Positions 28,678-38,288 of a DNA stretch of 64,000 nt are shown piece after piece. The number at the start of each line of letters is the position of its first letter. Position 1 is the first letter of the stretch. Made by a program: the position numbers and the translations under genes. The notes beneath the pieces were generated by a model. That model was not told the origin of the DNA and searched no databases. It saw nothing but the letters and a program-made list of their open reading frames with translations. The stretch covers positions 310,001 to 374,000 of the forward strand of contig NZ_CP012371.1 of assembly GCF_000619905.2 (NCBI RefSeq). Reading direction: 5' to 3'. This DNA comes from Nitrosospira briensis C-128 (GTDB lineage Bacteria > Pseudomonadota > Gammaproteobacteria > Burkholderiales > Nitrosomonadaceae).

Positions 28678-29004
28678 CAGATTTTCGCGCTGGTGGACGT
28701 CAATAATTTTTACGTCAGCTGCGAGCGGGTGTTCAATCCGACCCTCGAAAACCGGTCTGTAGTCATGCTCTCCAACAATGACGGTTGCTGCGTGGCGCGC
28801 TCAAGTGAATCGAAAGAAATTGGGGTCACGATGGGGGCGCCCTGGTTCCAGCTATCGGTGCTGGCGAAAAAGCACAATATCGTCGCCCTTTCTTCCAATT
28901 ACACCTTGTAGTAAGTTAGGTGGAATACACTCTGCGATAGGCTGATCATATGGCCGCACGGTGTCAATCCTGCGCGATTACAGCCCCAACGTCGAACATC
29001 TTGT
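28678..29004 (+). pseudogene. Truncated UmuC-like Y-family DNA polymerase
   Basis: From a TAG at 28,675 the frame reads QIFALVDVNNFYVSCERVFN then PTLENRSVVMLSNNDGCCVA, the palm start of UmuC with its first catalytic aspartate, down to IVALSSNYTL and a TAG at 28,909. After a frame change the homology resumes as VSILRDYSPNVE near 28,970. The start codon, the second catalytic block and everything downstream are missing. Likely left over from a plasmid or phage SOS mutagenesis operon. Confidence 0.8.
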
Positions 29005-29094
29005 TCCCATATCTCATACTGCGCCCGTTCAACCGCTTTCGCCAATTCGTTGCTTCAGTAAATGTGTTGGCTGCGCGCGATTCACATTGCCGAT

Positions 29095-29496
29095 TTACTC
29101 ACAGTTAATCATCCATGGCACGCCGAATTGATCGACGAGCATGCCAAACCGGGCGGCCCAAAAGGTTTCCTGTAGCGGCATTCGCACTGTTCCATTTTCC
29201 GCTAATGCGTGGAAAATACGTTCTGCATCTGCCGGAGCCTCGGTATTCAGCGCTACGTAAAAACCTTTCATCTCCTCATGGTGATCGGGTGGGCTGTCGG
29301 AACCCATCAATACTGCATCTCCCACCGTTAGGCGAGCATGCATGATTTTGTTGCGCCATTCGGGTAGTCCTTGTTCTGCCATTGGTGAGCTTCCGTGGGT
29401 GAGCATTACAAGGATTTTTCCGCCAAGACGCTCCTCGTAGAATTTGAACGCTGCCTCGCATTGACCGTTGAAAATAAGATAAGGGTTCAGTTGCAT
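29095..29496 (-). CDS. VOC family (PhnB-like) protein
   Basis: Vicinal oxygen chelate fold protein of about 133 aa, PhnB/glyoxalase-like subgroup. Visible are LNPYLIFNGQCEAAFKFYEE at the N-terminus, KIMHARLTVGDAVLMGSD in the middle and WAARFGMLVDQFGVPWMIN at the end, which is the DRFG-type metal site. The frame opens at 29,610, but AAGGAG precedes the ATG at 29,496, which also matches the family start. Next to a YciI-like gene in the same direction; such pairs are common in stress or ECF sigma clusters. Exact substrate unknown. Confidence 0.88.
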   Translation of the reverse strand: MQLNPYLIFNGQCEAAFKFYEERLGGKILVMLTHGSSPMAEQGLPEWRNKIMHARLTVGDAVLMGSDSPPDHHEEMKGFYVALNTEAPADAERIFHALAENGTVRMPLQETFWAARFGMLVDQFGVPWMINCE

Positions 29497-29628
29497 AGAC
29501 CGCTCCTTAGGGGTGATTGATAATTCGAGAAATCGAGCTGAATCCATTATTATCCAGCAAGCGCCCGCCTCCGGTTTTTGTAGCGCCGCATCGACCACTA
29601 TGCGCATCATTCCAGGCGGGGGGTTCCG

Positions 29629-30066
29629 TCAGGTTTCAAATTCGCCCTTTCCCGCCAGTTGCGCTCGCATGCGCTCCTCCTGCTCCCTCAGCTCGGGAGT
29701 GAACTCCGCGCCGAAGTCACTCGCTTCAAATACCTGGCGAATTTCTATCTCAGCGTCTCCTTCAAGGGGATTGGGGCAGCGTTTAACCCATTCTATCGCC
29801 TCTTCCCTGGACTTTACCTGGAACAGCCAAAAGCCGGTAATCAGCTCTTTTACCTCTGGAAAAGGTCCTTCAATTACGGTTCTCTTTCCATCCGAGAACC
29901 TGACGCGCGCGCCCTTCGAACTTGGGTGGAGCCCCTCGCCAGCAAGCAGCACGCCGGCGTTAATGAGCGCTTCGTTATACTTGCCCATATCGGCAAGGAG
30001 CCTTTCGCTTGGCATGACGCCCGCTTCGGTATTTTTATCGGCCTTGAGCAAGATCATGAATTTCAT
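29629..30066 (-). CDS. YciI-like / DGPF domain protein
   Basis: 145 aa protein of the YCII-related superfamily. It begins KFMILLKADKNTEAG and contains VIEGPFPEVKELITGFWLFQ (the DGPF-type strand) and EIEIRQVFEASDFG. These small dimeric ferredoxin-like proteins often sit beside VOC genes or ECF sigma factors, and their chemistry is generally unknown. The VOC gene follows 132 nt downstream in the same direction, so co-transcription is plausible. No sigma factor gene is present. Confidence 0.88.
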   Translation of the reverse strand: MKFMILLKADKNTEAGVMPSERLLADMGKYNEALINAGVLLAGEGLHPSSKGARVRFSDGKRTVIEGPFPEVKELITGFWLFQVKSREEAIEWVKRCPNPLEGDAEIEIRQVFEASDFGAEFTPELREQEERMRAQLAGKGEFET

Positions 30067-30359
30067 GGTAATTTCTCCGTTTAATTTCGGGTTGGGGAAT
30101 CCCGGATACGGCTTTCATGCCGCGAGGGTTGACGAGAGGTTACCTTAAATTCAGCCCGGCATCGACTTGACCCCGGGTATTGCTATGGCTTGATGCCGAG
30201 CAATCACTTGGCGTTCTCCGTGTCGAACAGGACGAAGAGATGTTCCTGTACGATGCTCCATTCCCGGTTCTGCTGACGGTAACAGATTATCATGCGCATC
30301 CATCTAGCTTATTTTTCCCCGCTTCCCTCTCCATCGCTACACGAGTGAGATGCATAACA

Positions 30360-31055
30360 TCAGTTGCCGGTCGTCGAGATGCGGAATTCGCGGACAGATT
30401 CCATTTCACGCATCACATCCGCAAGTGCTGAAGTTCCGCCAAGGTCTGTGGTTCGAATATCCATGCGGTATTCAAACAAGGCCGCCGAAGTGATGCGATA
30501 ACTCATCGTGACAACTTCAAACCCGTGGTCAACCAGGAGTTTTCGGATTTCGCTTTCCAACATGATGTTGCCGCGATCAAAGCTGACATGATATTGAGCA
30601 TATAGTTGACGGGGGAGTCTGTCCTCAATCAAGCGGAACAAAGAGAGAATACCGAGCGTCAGGATAGTTCCAAGAATGCCGGGAAGAAAAAATCCTATAC
30701 CCATCAAAATGCCGATTCCTGCCGTGATCCAGATCGAAGCGGCGGTGGTCAGGCCGCGAACGCTCAAACCCTCCTTGAAAATCACGCCCGCGCCCAGAAA
30801 ACCTATACCCGTCATAATTCCCTGAGCCATTCGGGTCGGATCCATTCTGATGGCGTCGATCGGAACATTCGGGAGCCATTTCCATTGATATAGGGTGATC
30901 AGCATCAGTAAACTGGAGGCGAGACTGACGAGCGCATGCGTTCTGAAACCGGCAGGATGGCCGTGCAAGCTTCTTTCCATGCCGATGGCACCCCCTGCCA
31001 CCAACGCTGCGACAAGATGCATGGCGATTATCAGGAAATCGCCATCAATGTTCAT
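30360..31055 (-). CDS. MgtC/SapB family membrane protein
   Basis: Inner-membrane protein, 231 aa. The N-terminal MgtC domain has about five helices with the family block GAIGMERSLHGHPAGFRTHA and the GIGFLGAGVIFKEG segment; the C-terminal 85 residues form a soluble ACT-like domain. The family is linked to growth at low magnesium, acid adaptation and modulation of the ATP synthase. The frame opens 12 codons upstream at a TTG or similar, but GGAG before the ATG at 31,055 supports the shorter form. Confidence 0.88.
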   Translation of the reverse strand: MNIDGDFLIIAMHLVAALVAGGAIGMERSLHGHPAGFRTHALVSLASSLLMLITLYQWKWLPNVPIDAIRMDPTRMAQGIMTGIGFLGAGVIFKEGLSVRGLTTAASIWITAGIGILMGIGFFLPGILGTILTLGILSLFRLIEDRLPRQLYAQYHVSFDRGNIMLESEIRKLLVDHGFEVVTMSYRITSAALFEYRMDIRTTDLGGTSALADVMREMESVREFRISTTGN

Positions 31056-31329
31056 AATGGACTCCACGATTGTGATCCTTGACCCGGTCAACCAACTGAG
31101 CGAATAGTCACAGCCTTCAGCCTGTGCCGTCAGGCATCATTTCTGCTGTTAATCTTAATAATGAGGATTAGCCTTCAAGCGACTGAAAATGATTGTTTTT
31201 GTGATAATGGGATAACGGGATAGTGGCACGACAACACCCATTGTATAAAAAATTTCGACCTGTGGCACTCGATCGAGATAATGCTGTCAAATTCAGTATA
31301 GGTGAAATTTTTTTGGCAAGGAGATCGCC

Positions 31330-31596
31330 ATGAAAACAATGCATGAGATATTGATGGCAGCGCCACCGACACAAGTAACGCGGTGCAAGATTGCCATGCT
31401 GGAGATTGCACATGGTCACTGGGCTGCCGCTGCATCGACGATGGAAGACGCGGTATACGAATCGGAACCTGGAGAATGGGCTCTGGATTGCATGCAAATG
31501 AGGAACTTCTGCTTGATGATGGATATAGTCAAATCCCACGGCATCAAGGGAATAGAGGACGCTGCAATAATGGAAGTAGACCGGCTATTAATGTAG
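31330..31596 (+). CDS. Small hypothetical protein, 88 aa
   Basis: Family not recognised. A strong AAGGAG lies 7 nt before the ATG, and a Rho-independent terminator follows about 45 nt after the stop, so this is a tidy single-gene unit. The protein is Met-rich, acidic near the C-terminus and predicted to be mainly helical, with no signal peptide or membrane helix. Small cytosolic regulators look like this, but no function can be named. Confidence 0.7.
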   Translation: MKTMHEILMAAPPTQVTRCKIAMLEIAHGHWAAAASTMEDAVYESEPGEWALDCMQMRNFCLMMDIVKSHGIKGIEDAAIMEVDRLLM

Positions 31597-31638
31597 AGGC
31601 CGCCAGTAGCGGTATCTACCGGTAATTACTCGATGCAC

Positions 31639-31669
31639 GAGGGGGATTCTTGGGAATCCTCTTTTTTTT
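31639..31669 (+). terminator. Rho-independent terminator
   Basis: GGATTC and GAATCC pair around TTGG, with the stem extended by G-T/A-T pairs, and are followed by a run of eight T. It ends the unit of the small gene at 31,330. Confidence 0.75.
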
Positions 31670-31932
31670 GCCCAGGCCCATCCTTGGCTAAACCTATCCC
31701 CTGCTTGGGGCCATCAAGTTTCCACTCGAAAAAGCTGCGTGAAACCAGCCGGGCTAGCTCTAGCTCACCTGTAAGATTCTACAGCTATTAAACGGCTGAG
31801 CTCTGCTATTTAATGATATCCGTCCGCCAACGAACGAAAGGGCGTAGGTAGCGGGGCGATACCCTGTCTGATCCTATTTTTCCTGATGCGCTTATTTTTC
31901 CACATGTGCTGTTTATTCGAAGCGTGCATGGC
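31670..31932. other. Intergenic, no gene seen
   Basis: Between the terminator and the end of the acyl-AMP ligase gene no gene or structure was recognised. Confidence 0.4.
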
Positions 31933-34767
31933 CTAAACTTTCGGCGCGAGGTCCGGCTCTCTGCACAGACGTAAGATTTCAGTGCGAGCTGCGTCCCGCA
32001 AACGAATGGCGGCAGCCCAGTCCTTTCCATCCGGCACGATTGGCTTGCTGATCGTGATAGTTATAACTCCACGGCGCGGAAACCAGTGGTCGGCGCGCAG
32101 GATGGAACGAGTGCCACGAATGATTACGGGCACTATCGGCACACCCGCTTCGGCCGCCACCACAAATGCGCCCATGCGGAACGGCAGCAAGCCGGGCATG
32201 CGGGTGAATGTGCCCTCCGGGAAAAATATCGGGCAGCGGCCCGACTGCAGGGAGAGTGCCACCTGCTTCAATTCCTCCACACCGCGTTCCGGATCGAAGC
32301 GCTCGACGAAATCCGATCCGATATGCCGTAGATACACGCGCGAAACAATATTGTCCAGCAGCTCACGCTTGGCCACAAAACTGAAATACCCCTTGGCACT
32401 GTACTCGCCCGGCAGGGCCGCGACGAGCGCAATTCCATCAAGATAGCTGGCATGGTTAGCCACCAGCACGCAAGGTGTCTCACGGGGCAGATTTTCCAAT
32501 CCGTGAACTGCTAATGATGTTCCCGACAGGCGTGTAAGGAGGTGTGCGTTCCCGCGGCTCACCGCCCAACCCCAGGCGGGACGGGGCAGCAGCGCGGTTG
32601 CCAGCCAAGTTGCTGGTGCCAGCAGGGAGAATAGTGTCCACACATATGCAGCGTAGAGAATGTCGGACGCCACCCTGCTGCCGCGGCGCAACTGAGGCAG
32701 CACACCAGTGTACGTCAGCCGGATCAGTTGCCACCACACCGGGCGCAGCGGAGCCGCCCCCTTTTCATATAGCTCGCGGCAGGCCGCCCGGCGGATCTTG
32801 CCGCTCGAAGTCTTGAGCACGCTGTGGACGGGCGCCAGCACGATATCGTCTGCTGGCATTCCCAGCATATCCATGGTCAGGGCATTGATCTGGTCGCGTA
32901 ATTCCTCACGCTTCCCGGAATCGGCATCGCGTATTTCAGCGAGCACCACCAATCGCTCCGTGCTGGAAACTGGATCCGGACTGCCAAAAACCGCGACGCA
33001 CCCCTTGCGAATGCCGGTGATATTGCCCACGGCCTCTTCCAGTTCATGGGGGTAGATATTGCGCCCGGCACGGATGATGATGTCCTTTGCGCGCCCAGTC
33101 AGATAAAGATCACCTGCAGCGAGATAGGCGAAGTCGCCAGAATCCAGCCAGCCGTCGTGGAACAGCTGGCGATTCTGTTCCGGATTACGGAAGTAACCGC
33201 TGGTAGCGGAAGGCCCTTTGAATTCCAGGTGTCCTTCCACCCGCTCCCCCACTTCGCTGCCCGTGGCATCAACAATTTTGATCTGGTGGCCGGGAAGCGG
33301 CCGGCCGCAGGCCACGAAGCGCAATGCATCCGCCTCTTCGCTGCCGGCTGGCTCCGCCTGACCGGAACGCATGAATTTGTCCCGTTTAATACGGTCGATC
33401 AGCGGCCCGCGTCCCGGCGGCGGAAAGGCCAACCCTACTGAACATTCTGCCAGCCCATATACCGGCGCAATTGCCTCCGGGTGCAGCCCGTAGCGTGCGA
33501 AGCGCTGCGTGAAATTGACGATGGTTTCGGGACTTACCGGCTCGGCGCCGTTGAAAGCTATACGCCAACTCGAAAGATCCAATCCGTCGAGAACATCGTC
33601 CGACATCTTGCGCAGGCACAGCTCATAGCCAAAATTGGGGGACGCTGAAAGGGTGCCGCGGTGCTCGTGAATCGCCCACAGCCAGCGTTCCGGCCGCGCC
33701 AGAAAGGTGATGGGGGACATCACCACCAACGGGCAGGCATAGTACAGGCTGCCCAGCCAGGCGCCGATCAATCCCATGTCATGGTATAGCGGCAGCCAAC
33801 TGACAAACACATCTGTGGACGTGACCTGCTCCGCCTGTCCCATTGCACGGATATTGGTCAGTAGATTGGTATGAGTCAGCGCAACACCCTTTGGGTTGGC
33901 GGTACTGCCGGAAGTGTACTGGAGCAGCGCAACCTGCTCGGGCTGGATAGGGTACTCTGGTGCCTGCCCGGGAATGGAAAGCTCGGCCACGGTGGCAACT
34001 GCGCGCAATGTTTCAACTTGTGCCTGGAGCAGCCTCGCGACAGGCTTTGCCTCGGGCACCGTAATCAGGACTGCAGCGAGCGCGTTGGACAGAATGCCAG
34101 CATGCCGACGCAGATGATCCTCGATCTGTGAGATGCGAGCAGGCGGATAAATTGGCACGGGTACTCCACCTGCCAGCAGCGCCCCGAAGAAGCAGAAGAA
34201 ATAATCGTGGCTGGTCGGCAGCATGATCGCCACGGACTGTCCAGGTTGCAACCCATGTTCCAGCAACCCCGACGCGACCTCCACGGCACCTTTCCGTAAT
34301 GCCGCGTAGGAGATCCCGGCTCCCTTGCCCGCTGCATCCAGCAGCGTAATATGTGTCCGGTCCGGGTGGGTGCGCACATGCCAATCAAGAACTTCAGGCA
34401 GAGTAAGCGCATCCGATGGTTCGGCTTGTACCCGAACTGGGGTTTCGCCCCGCTGCATTCCCTTCAGGGGCGCCGCTGCAGGAGCAGCAGTCAACACCGC
34501 TTGCAATAGATCGCGTGGCGTTTCGGCATTGGCTACCACTTGTTCCGGTAGATTAATTCCAAAGGCGCGCTCAATGCGTGCAATCAGTTCCACGCGTCCA
34601 AGACTGTCAAAACCCAGATCCCGCTCCAGGGAATCGTCGAGCGTTGCCGAAATTTCCCCACCGGAGCGTACGTGCAATTCGACTGCCAGCTGCCGCACGG
34701 TTTCCAGTAGAATGCCAGCCGCATCTTCCGTGGTTGCTGCTTGTTCTGTTGTCTGCCGTTCAGTCAA
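31933..34767 (-). CDS. ACP - fatty acyl-AMP ligase - PlsC acyltransferase fusion
   Basis: 944 aa in three parts. Residues about 15-95 form an acyl carrier domain with the phosphopantetheine serine at position 55 (LGFDSLGR). Residues about 115-660 are an AMP-binding ligase with LLQYTSGSTANPKGVALTH near 282, resembling fatty acyl-AMP ligases. The last 260 residues form a PlsC-type acyltransferase with NHASYLDG near 771 and FPEGTFTR near 851, after two hydrophobic segments. The enzyme could load a fatty acid on its own carrier and transfer it to a lysophospholipid or other acceptor. GAAGGAG before a TTG at 34,767 sets the start. Confidence 0.88.
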   Translation of the reverse strand: MTERQTTEQAATTEDAAGILLETVRQLAVELHVRSGGEISATLDDSLERDLGFDSLGRVELIARIERAFGINLPEQVVANAETPRDLLQAVLTAAPAAAPLKGMQRGETPVRVQAEPSDALTLPEVLDWHVRTHPDRTHITLLDAAGKGAGISYAALRKGAVEVASGLLEHGLQPGQSVAIMLPTSHDYFFCFFGALLAGGVPVPIYPPARISQIEDHLRRHAGILSNALAAVLITVPEAKPVARLLQAQVETLRAVATVAELSIPGQAPEYPIQPEQVALLQYTSGSTANPKGVALTHTNLLTNIRAMGQAEQVTSTDVFVSWLPLYHDMGLIGAWLGSLYYACPLVVMSPITFLARPERWLWAIHEHRGTLSASPNFGYELCLRKMSDDVLDGLDLSSWRIAFNGAEPVSPETIVNFTQRFARYGLHPEAIAPVYGLAECSVGLAFPPPGRGPLIDRIKRDKFMRSGQAEPAGSEEADALRFVACGRPLPGHQIKIVDATGSEVGERVEGHLEFKGPSATSGYFRNPEQNRQLFHDGWLDSGDFAYLAAGDLYLTGRAKDIIIRAGRNIYPHELEEAVGNITGIRKGCVAVFGSPDPVSSTERLVVLAEIRDADSGKREELRDQINALTMDMLGMPADDIVLAPVHSVLKTSSGKIRRAACRELYEKGAAPLRPVWWQLIRLTYTGVLPQLRRGSRVASDILYAAYVWTLFSLLAPATWLATALLPRPAWGWAVSRGNAHLLTRLSGTSLAVHGLENLPRETPCVLVANHASYLDGIALVAALPGEYSAKGYFSFVAKRELLDNIVSRVYLRHIGSDFVERFDPERGVEELKQVALSLQSGRCPIFFPEGTFTRMPGLLPFRMGAFVVAAEAGVPIVPVIIRGTRSILRADHWFPRRGVITITISKPIVPDGKDWAAAIRLRDAARTEILRLCREPDLAPKV

Positions 34768-35070
34768 ACCTGATCTCCTTCGCCACACAAATCCACGCAA
34801 CTCGACTCGATAGTTGCCGCAGCATAATTAGGCAACCACGCTGTTTTAGACTAGTGGTAGTGGCATTAATCGTCAAGGATTCGCTGGCAGGAATGCGCGC
34901 GATTGTTTTCCAGCGTGCGTGGCTTTACCTTTGATCATGACGTGATTTCCTCAGTTTCCTCAGCAGGACCATAATGATCCTGTATCGGGGGTTGGGGAGT
35001 GTCAACGCCGATTTAAAACTGATACACTTTGGAATAAACCCTTGGAACTGGACGACTTGCGATAAAGAAT
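34768..35070. other. Intergenic, promoter region of the ligase gene and edge of IS relic
   Basis: Contains the leader of the acyl-AMP ligase gene and, towards 35,070, the right-hand end of the IS3 relic. No gene was recognised. Confidence 0.35.
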
Positions 35071-35578
35071 TTAAGCCGCTTGCCTGGCAAGTTGTGATTT
35101 AAACTGCTCTGGCGATACATAACCTAAGGCAGAGTGCATCCCATCTGGCATTGTCCTCAATAAAGCGCGCGGTAGACGTGACGTGTCGGCAAGCGTCCGG
35201 TAGCCGGCCAAATATATCTCCTCCACTTTCAAGGTTTTCATAAAGCTTTCGGTTTGGGCGTTGTGATAGGGATTTCCAGGCGCACTCATGGAATCCGTCA
35301 GCCCGTATTCGCTTAACGCCTGGCGATAACGCCAACTGGCGTATTGACTTCCACGGTCTGTCGGGTGGATACACGTTGTTGGGGGCCGGTTGACAAGTTC
35401 GCACAGCGGCTTTTAACGCGGCCGGGGTCAGATCTGTGTCAATCTGTCGGGAAATCGCATAGCCCACTGTCTTGCGGCTGCAGGCATCCAGGATCACCGC
35501 CACGTAGACGAAACCCGTCTGAATACGGACGAACGTAATATTAGCGACCCAGGCTTGATCGGGCAACCCGGCGATCAC
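35071..35578 (-). mobile_element. IS3-family OrfB relic, frameshifted
   Basis: In one minus frame, PDQAWVANITFVRIQTGFVY and VILDACSRKTVGYAISRQID form the first part of the DDE domain; in another, SAPGNPYHNAQTESFMKTLK and HSALGYVSPEQFKSQLARQA form its end. The linking HSDRGSQY region is garbled (NNVYPPDRPWKS). The N-terminal third and OrfA are missing. It is a different IS3 lineage from the relic at 28.2 kb. Confidence 0.88.
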
Positions 35579-35739
35579 ATTGTGATAGAGGTTGGGGAAG
35601 AATTGGGTGCCACTTTCGTTGCCATTTTGTTTTGGCGTAAAACGCTTGCGTAGCTTGATGCCCAGCCCATGCTCTCGTCCAACTGGTTCCGCAGCAATTT
35701 ACAGCAGTTTATTGATACAACCTACGGGAGTATCCGGCA

Positions 35740-37695
35740 ATGGCCAAAAACGTAACGCAGAAGTTGATCGCAAGTCATTTGGTTGAAGGCGGCATGAGGG
35801 CCGGCGAAGAGATCGGTTTGAAAATCGATCAAACACTGACCCAGGACGCGACCGGCACCTTGGTTATGCTGGAATTTGAAGCCCTGGGAATTCCGCGCGT
35901 CCGGACCGAGCTTTCCGCCCAGTATGTGGACCATAACCTCTTCCAGGAAGACTTCAAGAACCCCGACGACCATCTGTTTCTGCGCAGCGCGTGCAAGAAG
36001 TTCGGCCTTTGGTACAGCCGCCCCGGTAACGGCGTGAGCCATCCCGTACATATGGAGCGCTTCGGCGTGCCGGGGAAAACCTTATTGGGCTCGGACAGCC
36101 ACACCTGCGCAGCCGGCTCGTTGGGGATGCTGGCCATTGGGGCGGGCGGCCTGGAGGTGGCGATGGCAATGGCGGGGGAGCTATTCTACATCAAAATGCC
36201 GAAAATCTGGGGCGTCAAGCTGGTCGGGGAGCTTCCTGACTGGGTGAGCGCCAAGGATGTGATCTTGGAAATGCTGCGCCGGCACGATGTGGATGGCGGG
36301 ATCGGCAAGATAATCGAGTATTACGGTCCCGGATTGATGGCCCTGAGCGCTATGGACCGGCACGTGATCGCCAATATGGGGGCCGAACTGGGCGCCACCG
36401 CGACAGTCTTTCCATCGGACGAAGCTGTCAAGGAGTTTCTGAAGAGCCAGGGACGGGGTGATGCTTGGCGGGAAATCCTCGCAGACGAAAATGCGGCATA
36501 CGACGAACACGCCGAAATCAACCTGTCAGAGCTTGAGCCGCTTATCGCGCTGCCCAGCAGTCCGGGTAATGTGGTGCCGGTGCGCGAGGTGGCGGGCAGG
36601 GAAATCTATCAGTCCTACATCGGATCGTCCGCCAATCCGGGGCTCCGGGACTTTGCCATTGCCGCCTTCATCGTGGATGGCAAACAGGTACACGACCGCG
36701 TTTCCTTCGATGTCAACCCCACCTCCCGGCAGATTTTAGAGAATATGATCGAATTGGGAATTCTCGGAAAACTCATCCGTGCCGGTGCGCGTCTGCACCA
36801 GGCAGGTTGCGGCGGCTGTATCGGCATGGGACAGGCGCCAGCCACTGGACGCATTAGCCTGCGCACCGTTCCGCGGAATTTCCCTGGTCGCTCGGGCACC
36901 AAGGAAGATCAGGTTTATCTGTGCAGTCCGGAAACCGCCGCCGCCTCGGCCCTGACCGGCGTCATCACCGATCCGCGCATGCTGGACATGGCGTACCCCC
37001 GCTTCAAGGAGCCGGAGACCAACCGACTCAATACCGAGATGCTGGTTCCTCCCACGTCGGAAGGCGCGCCGTATGAGCTGGAGAAGGGCCCCAATATAAA
37101 ACCGCTGCCGACTCTGGAGCCCCTGCCAAATCAACTCGAAGGGCCGGTTCTATTGAAAGTGGCGGACGATATTTCCACGGACGGAATCATGCCAGCTGGA
37201 GCCAAGGTGCTGCCTCTCCGCAGCAATATCCCGGAACTCAGCAAGTTTGCTTTCAGCCAGATCGACGAGACCTACTACGCAAGAGCCATGGGCTGTCAAA
37301 AGCGGGGCTCATTCGTCGTGGGCGGCGCCAATTATGGCCAGGGTTCGAGTCGCGAGCACGCGGCCCTGGGACCCCGCTATTTGGGCCTCAAGGCGGTGCT
37401 TGCGAAAAGTTTTGCCCGGATACACCTGCAGAATTTGAGCAACTTCGGCATCCTGCCATTGACCTTTGTCGATCTGGAGGATTATAAAAAGATCGCCCAA
37501 GGCGATGTGCTTTCCATCCCGGATGTGCGAAATGCCATCCGTAAAGGAAATCGGGTGAGGGTGATCAATCTGACTAAGAACGAGACCTATGAGACCGAGC
37601 ACCCGATGACGCCGCGCCAAGTGGAAATGGTGCTGGCGGGCAGCCTGATCAATCTGGTTCGGCAGAAAAGGTTGAACCTATCAAGAAATAATTGA
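35740..37695 (+). CDS. acnA: Aconitate hydratase (aconitase A-type)
   Basis: Fe-S enzyme that interconverts citrate and isocitrate in the TCA cycle, here the shorter mitochondrial-like branch of about 650 aa. GSDSHTCAAGSLGMLAIGAG carries the first cluster cysteine, and CGGCIGMGQAP near residue 352 the other two; VGGANYGQGSSREHAALGPR near 527 is the swivel-domain active site with the catalytic serine. GGGAG precedes the ATG. An IS3 relic lies upstream and a transposon ATPase relic downstream, so the gene may have been acquired or moved. Most betaproteobacteria rely on AcnB. Confidence 0.95.
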   Translation: MAKNVTQKLIASHLVEGGMRAGEEIGLKIDQTLTQDATGTLVMLEFEALGIPRVRTELSAQYVDHNLFQEDFKNPDDHLFLRSACKKFGLWYSRPGNGVSHPVHMERFGVPGKTLLGSDSHTCAAGSLGMLAIGAGGLEVAMAMAGELFYIKMPKIWGVKLVGELPDWVSAKDVILEMLRRHDVDGGIGKIIEYYGPGLMALSAMDRHVIANMGAELGATATVFPSDEAVKEFLKSQGRGDAWREILADENAAYDEHAEINLSELEPLIALPSSPGNVVPVREVAGREIYQSYIGSSANPGLRDFAIAAFIVDGKQVHDRVSFDVNPTSRQILENMIELGILGKLIRAGARLHQAGCGGCIGMGQAPATGRISLRTVPRNFPGRSGTKEDQVYLCSPETAAASALTGVITDPRMLDMAYPRFKEPETNRLNTEMLVPPTSEGAPYELEKGPNIKPLPTLEPLPNQLEGPVLLKVADDISTDGIMPAGAKVLPLRSNIPELSKFAFSQIDETYYARAMGCQKRGSFVVGGANYGQGSSREHAALGPRYLGLKAVLAKSFARIHLQNLSNFGILPLTFVDLEDYKKIAQGDVLSIPDVRNAIRKGNRVRVINLTKNETYETEHPMTPRQVEMVLAGSLINLVRQKRLNLSRNN

Positions 37696-37784
37696 TCGAC
37701 CGTGTCAGCACCCTCCGCAGATTCAGGTAGGTATAACGGCCTATATTTGAAACAGCGTCAACAAGCATTCAACACAATTTTGAA

Positions 37785-37910
37785 CTACAAATAACTGCGA
37801 CTATCCATCCCCGCAAACCGGATTAACTGCAAATGACCTGCATTTATCCCCGCCACCTGCATTTGATTCTCGCGAACCAGAAATAAGTGCGACTGACTTA
37901 AAGTGCGACT
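37785..37910. repeat. Cluster of short subterminal repeats, transposon-end-like
   Basis: Three copies of a motif like ATCCATCCCCGCAAACC occur in tandem (second ATTTATCCCCGCCACC, third ATTTGATTCTCGCGAACC). CCTGCATTT occurs at 37,837-37,845 and 37,856-37,864, and its reverse complement at 38,292-38,300. GTGCGACTGACTTA is repeated directly at about 37,889-37,920. Repeated short boxes like these are typical binding sites at the ends of TniA/TnsB-type transposons. Confidence 0.5.
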
Positions 37911-37989
37911 GACTTAGTTCACTCATCGGCAGTTGGGTCTAGGAATTACCGGAATCGTCAATTCAGCTATGTCCACACTATCGGTATCA

Positions 37990-38288
37990 GACGTGCCCAT
38001 CCGAAAACGCTTTAGGGCCGATGAGCGTGTGCCCATTCAAGTCATGCGCTTCATCAACGAACAGTGCCACCGGGCGTTTCCCCTTCTTCACCAACTCTCC
38101 TGCAACTCGCGCTCGCGTCGCTCGCCTTGCTTGGGAATCTGTACCAGCTTGTCCTGCGTCAAGTCATAGAAGAGTGCCGTAATCAGGGTCGCGAGCTTGA
38201 TGCTATGCTTTTCCACCGATAGCGATTTGGCGACGGCCACGCGATTTTCATCCTTCAGAATCTGCTGTAGCCGGCGCAAGGTGACAGT
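37990..38288 (-). pseudogene. Relic of a TniB/ExeA-like transposition ATPase
   Basis: The minus strand reads TVTLRRLQQILKDENRVAVA, KSLSVEKHSIKLATLITALF and IPKQGERRERELQE; in a second frame it continues KKGKRPVALFVDEAHDLNGH, which includes the Walker B block LFVDEAHD. This matches AAA ATPases that work with DDE transposases (TniB, ExeA-like). The Walker A end and the C-terminus are missing and there is at least one frameshift. Confidence 0.7.

Noticed and set aside
37785-37910. Possible CRISPR array
   Set aside because: The repeats are short, unequal and unevenly spaced, and no cas gene is near; transposon-end sites fit better.
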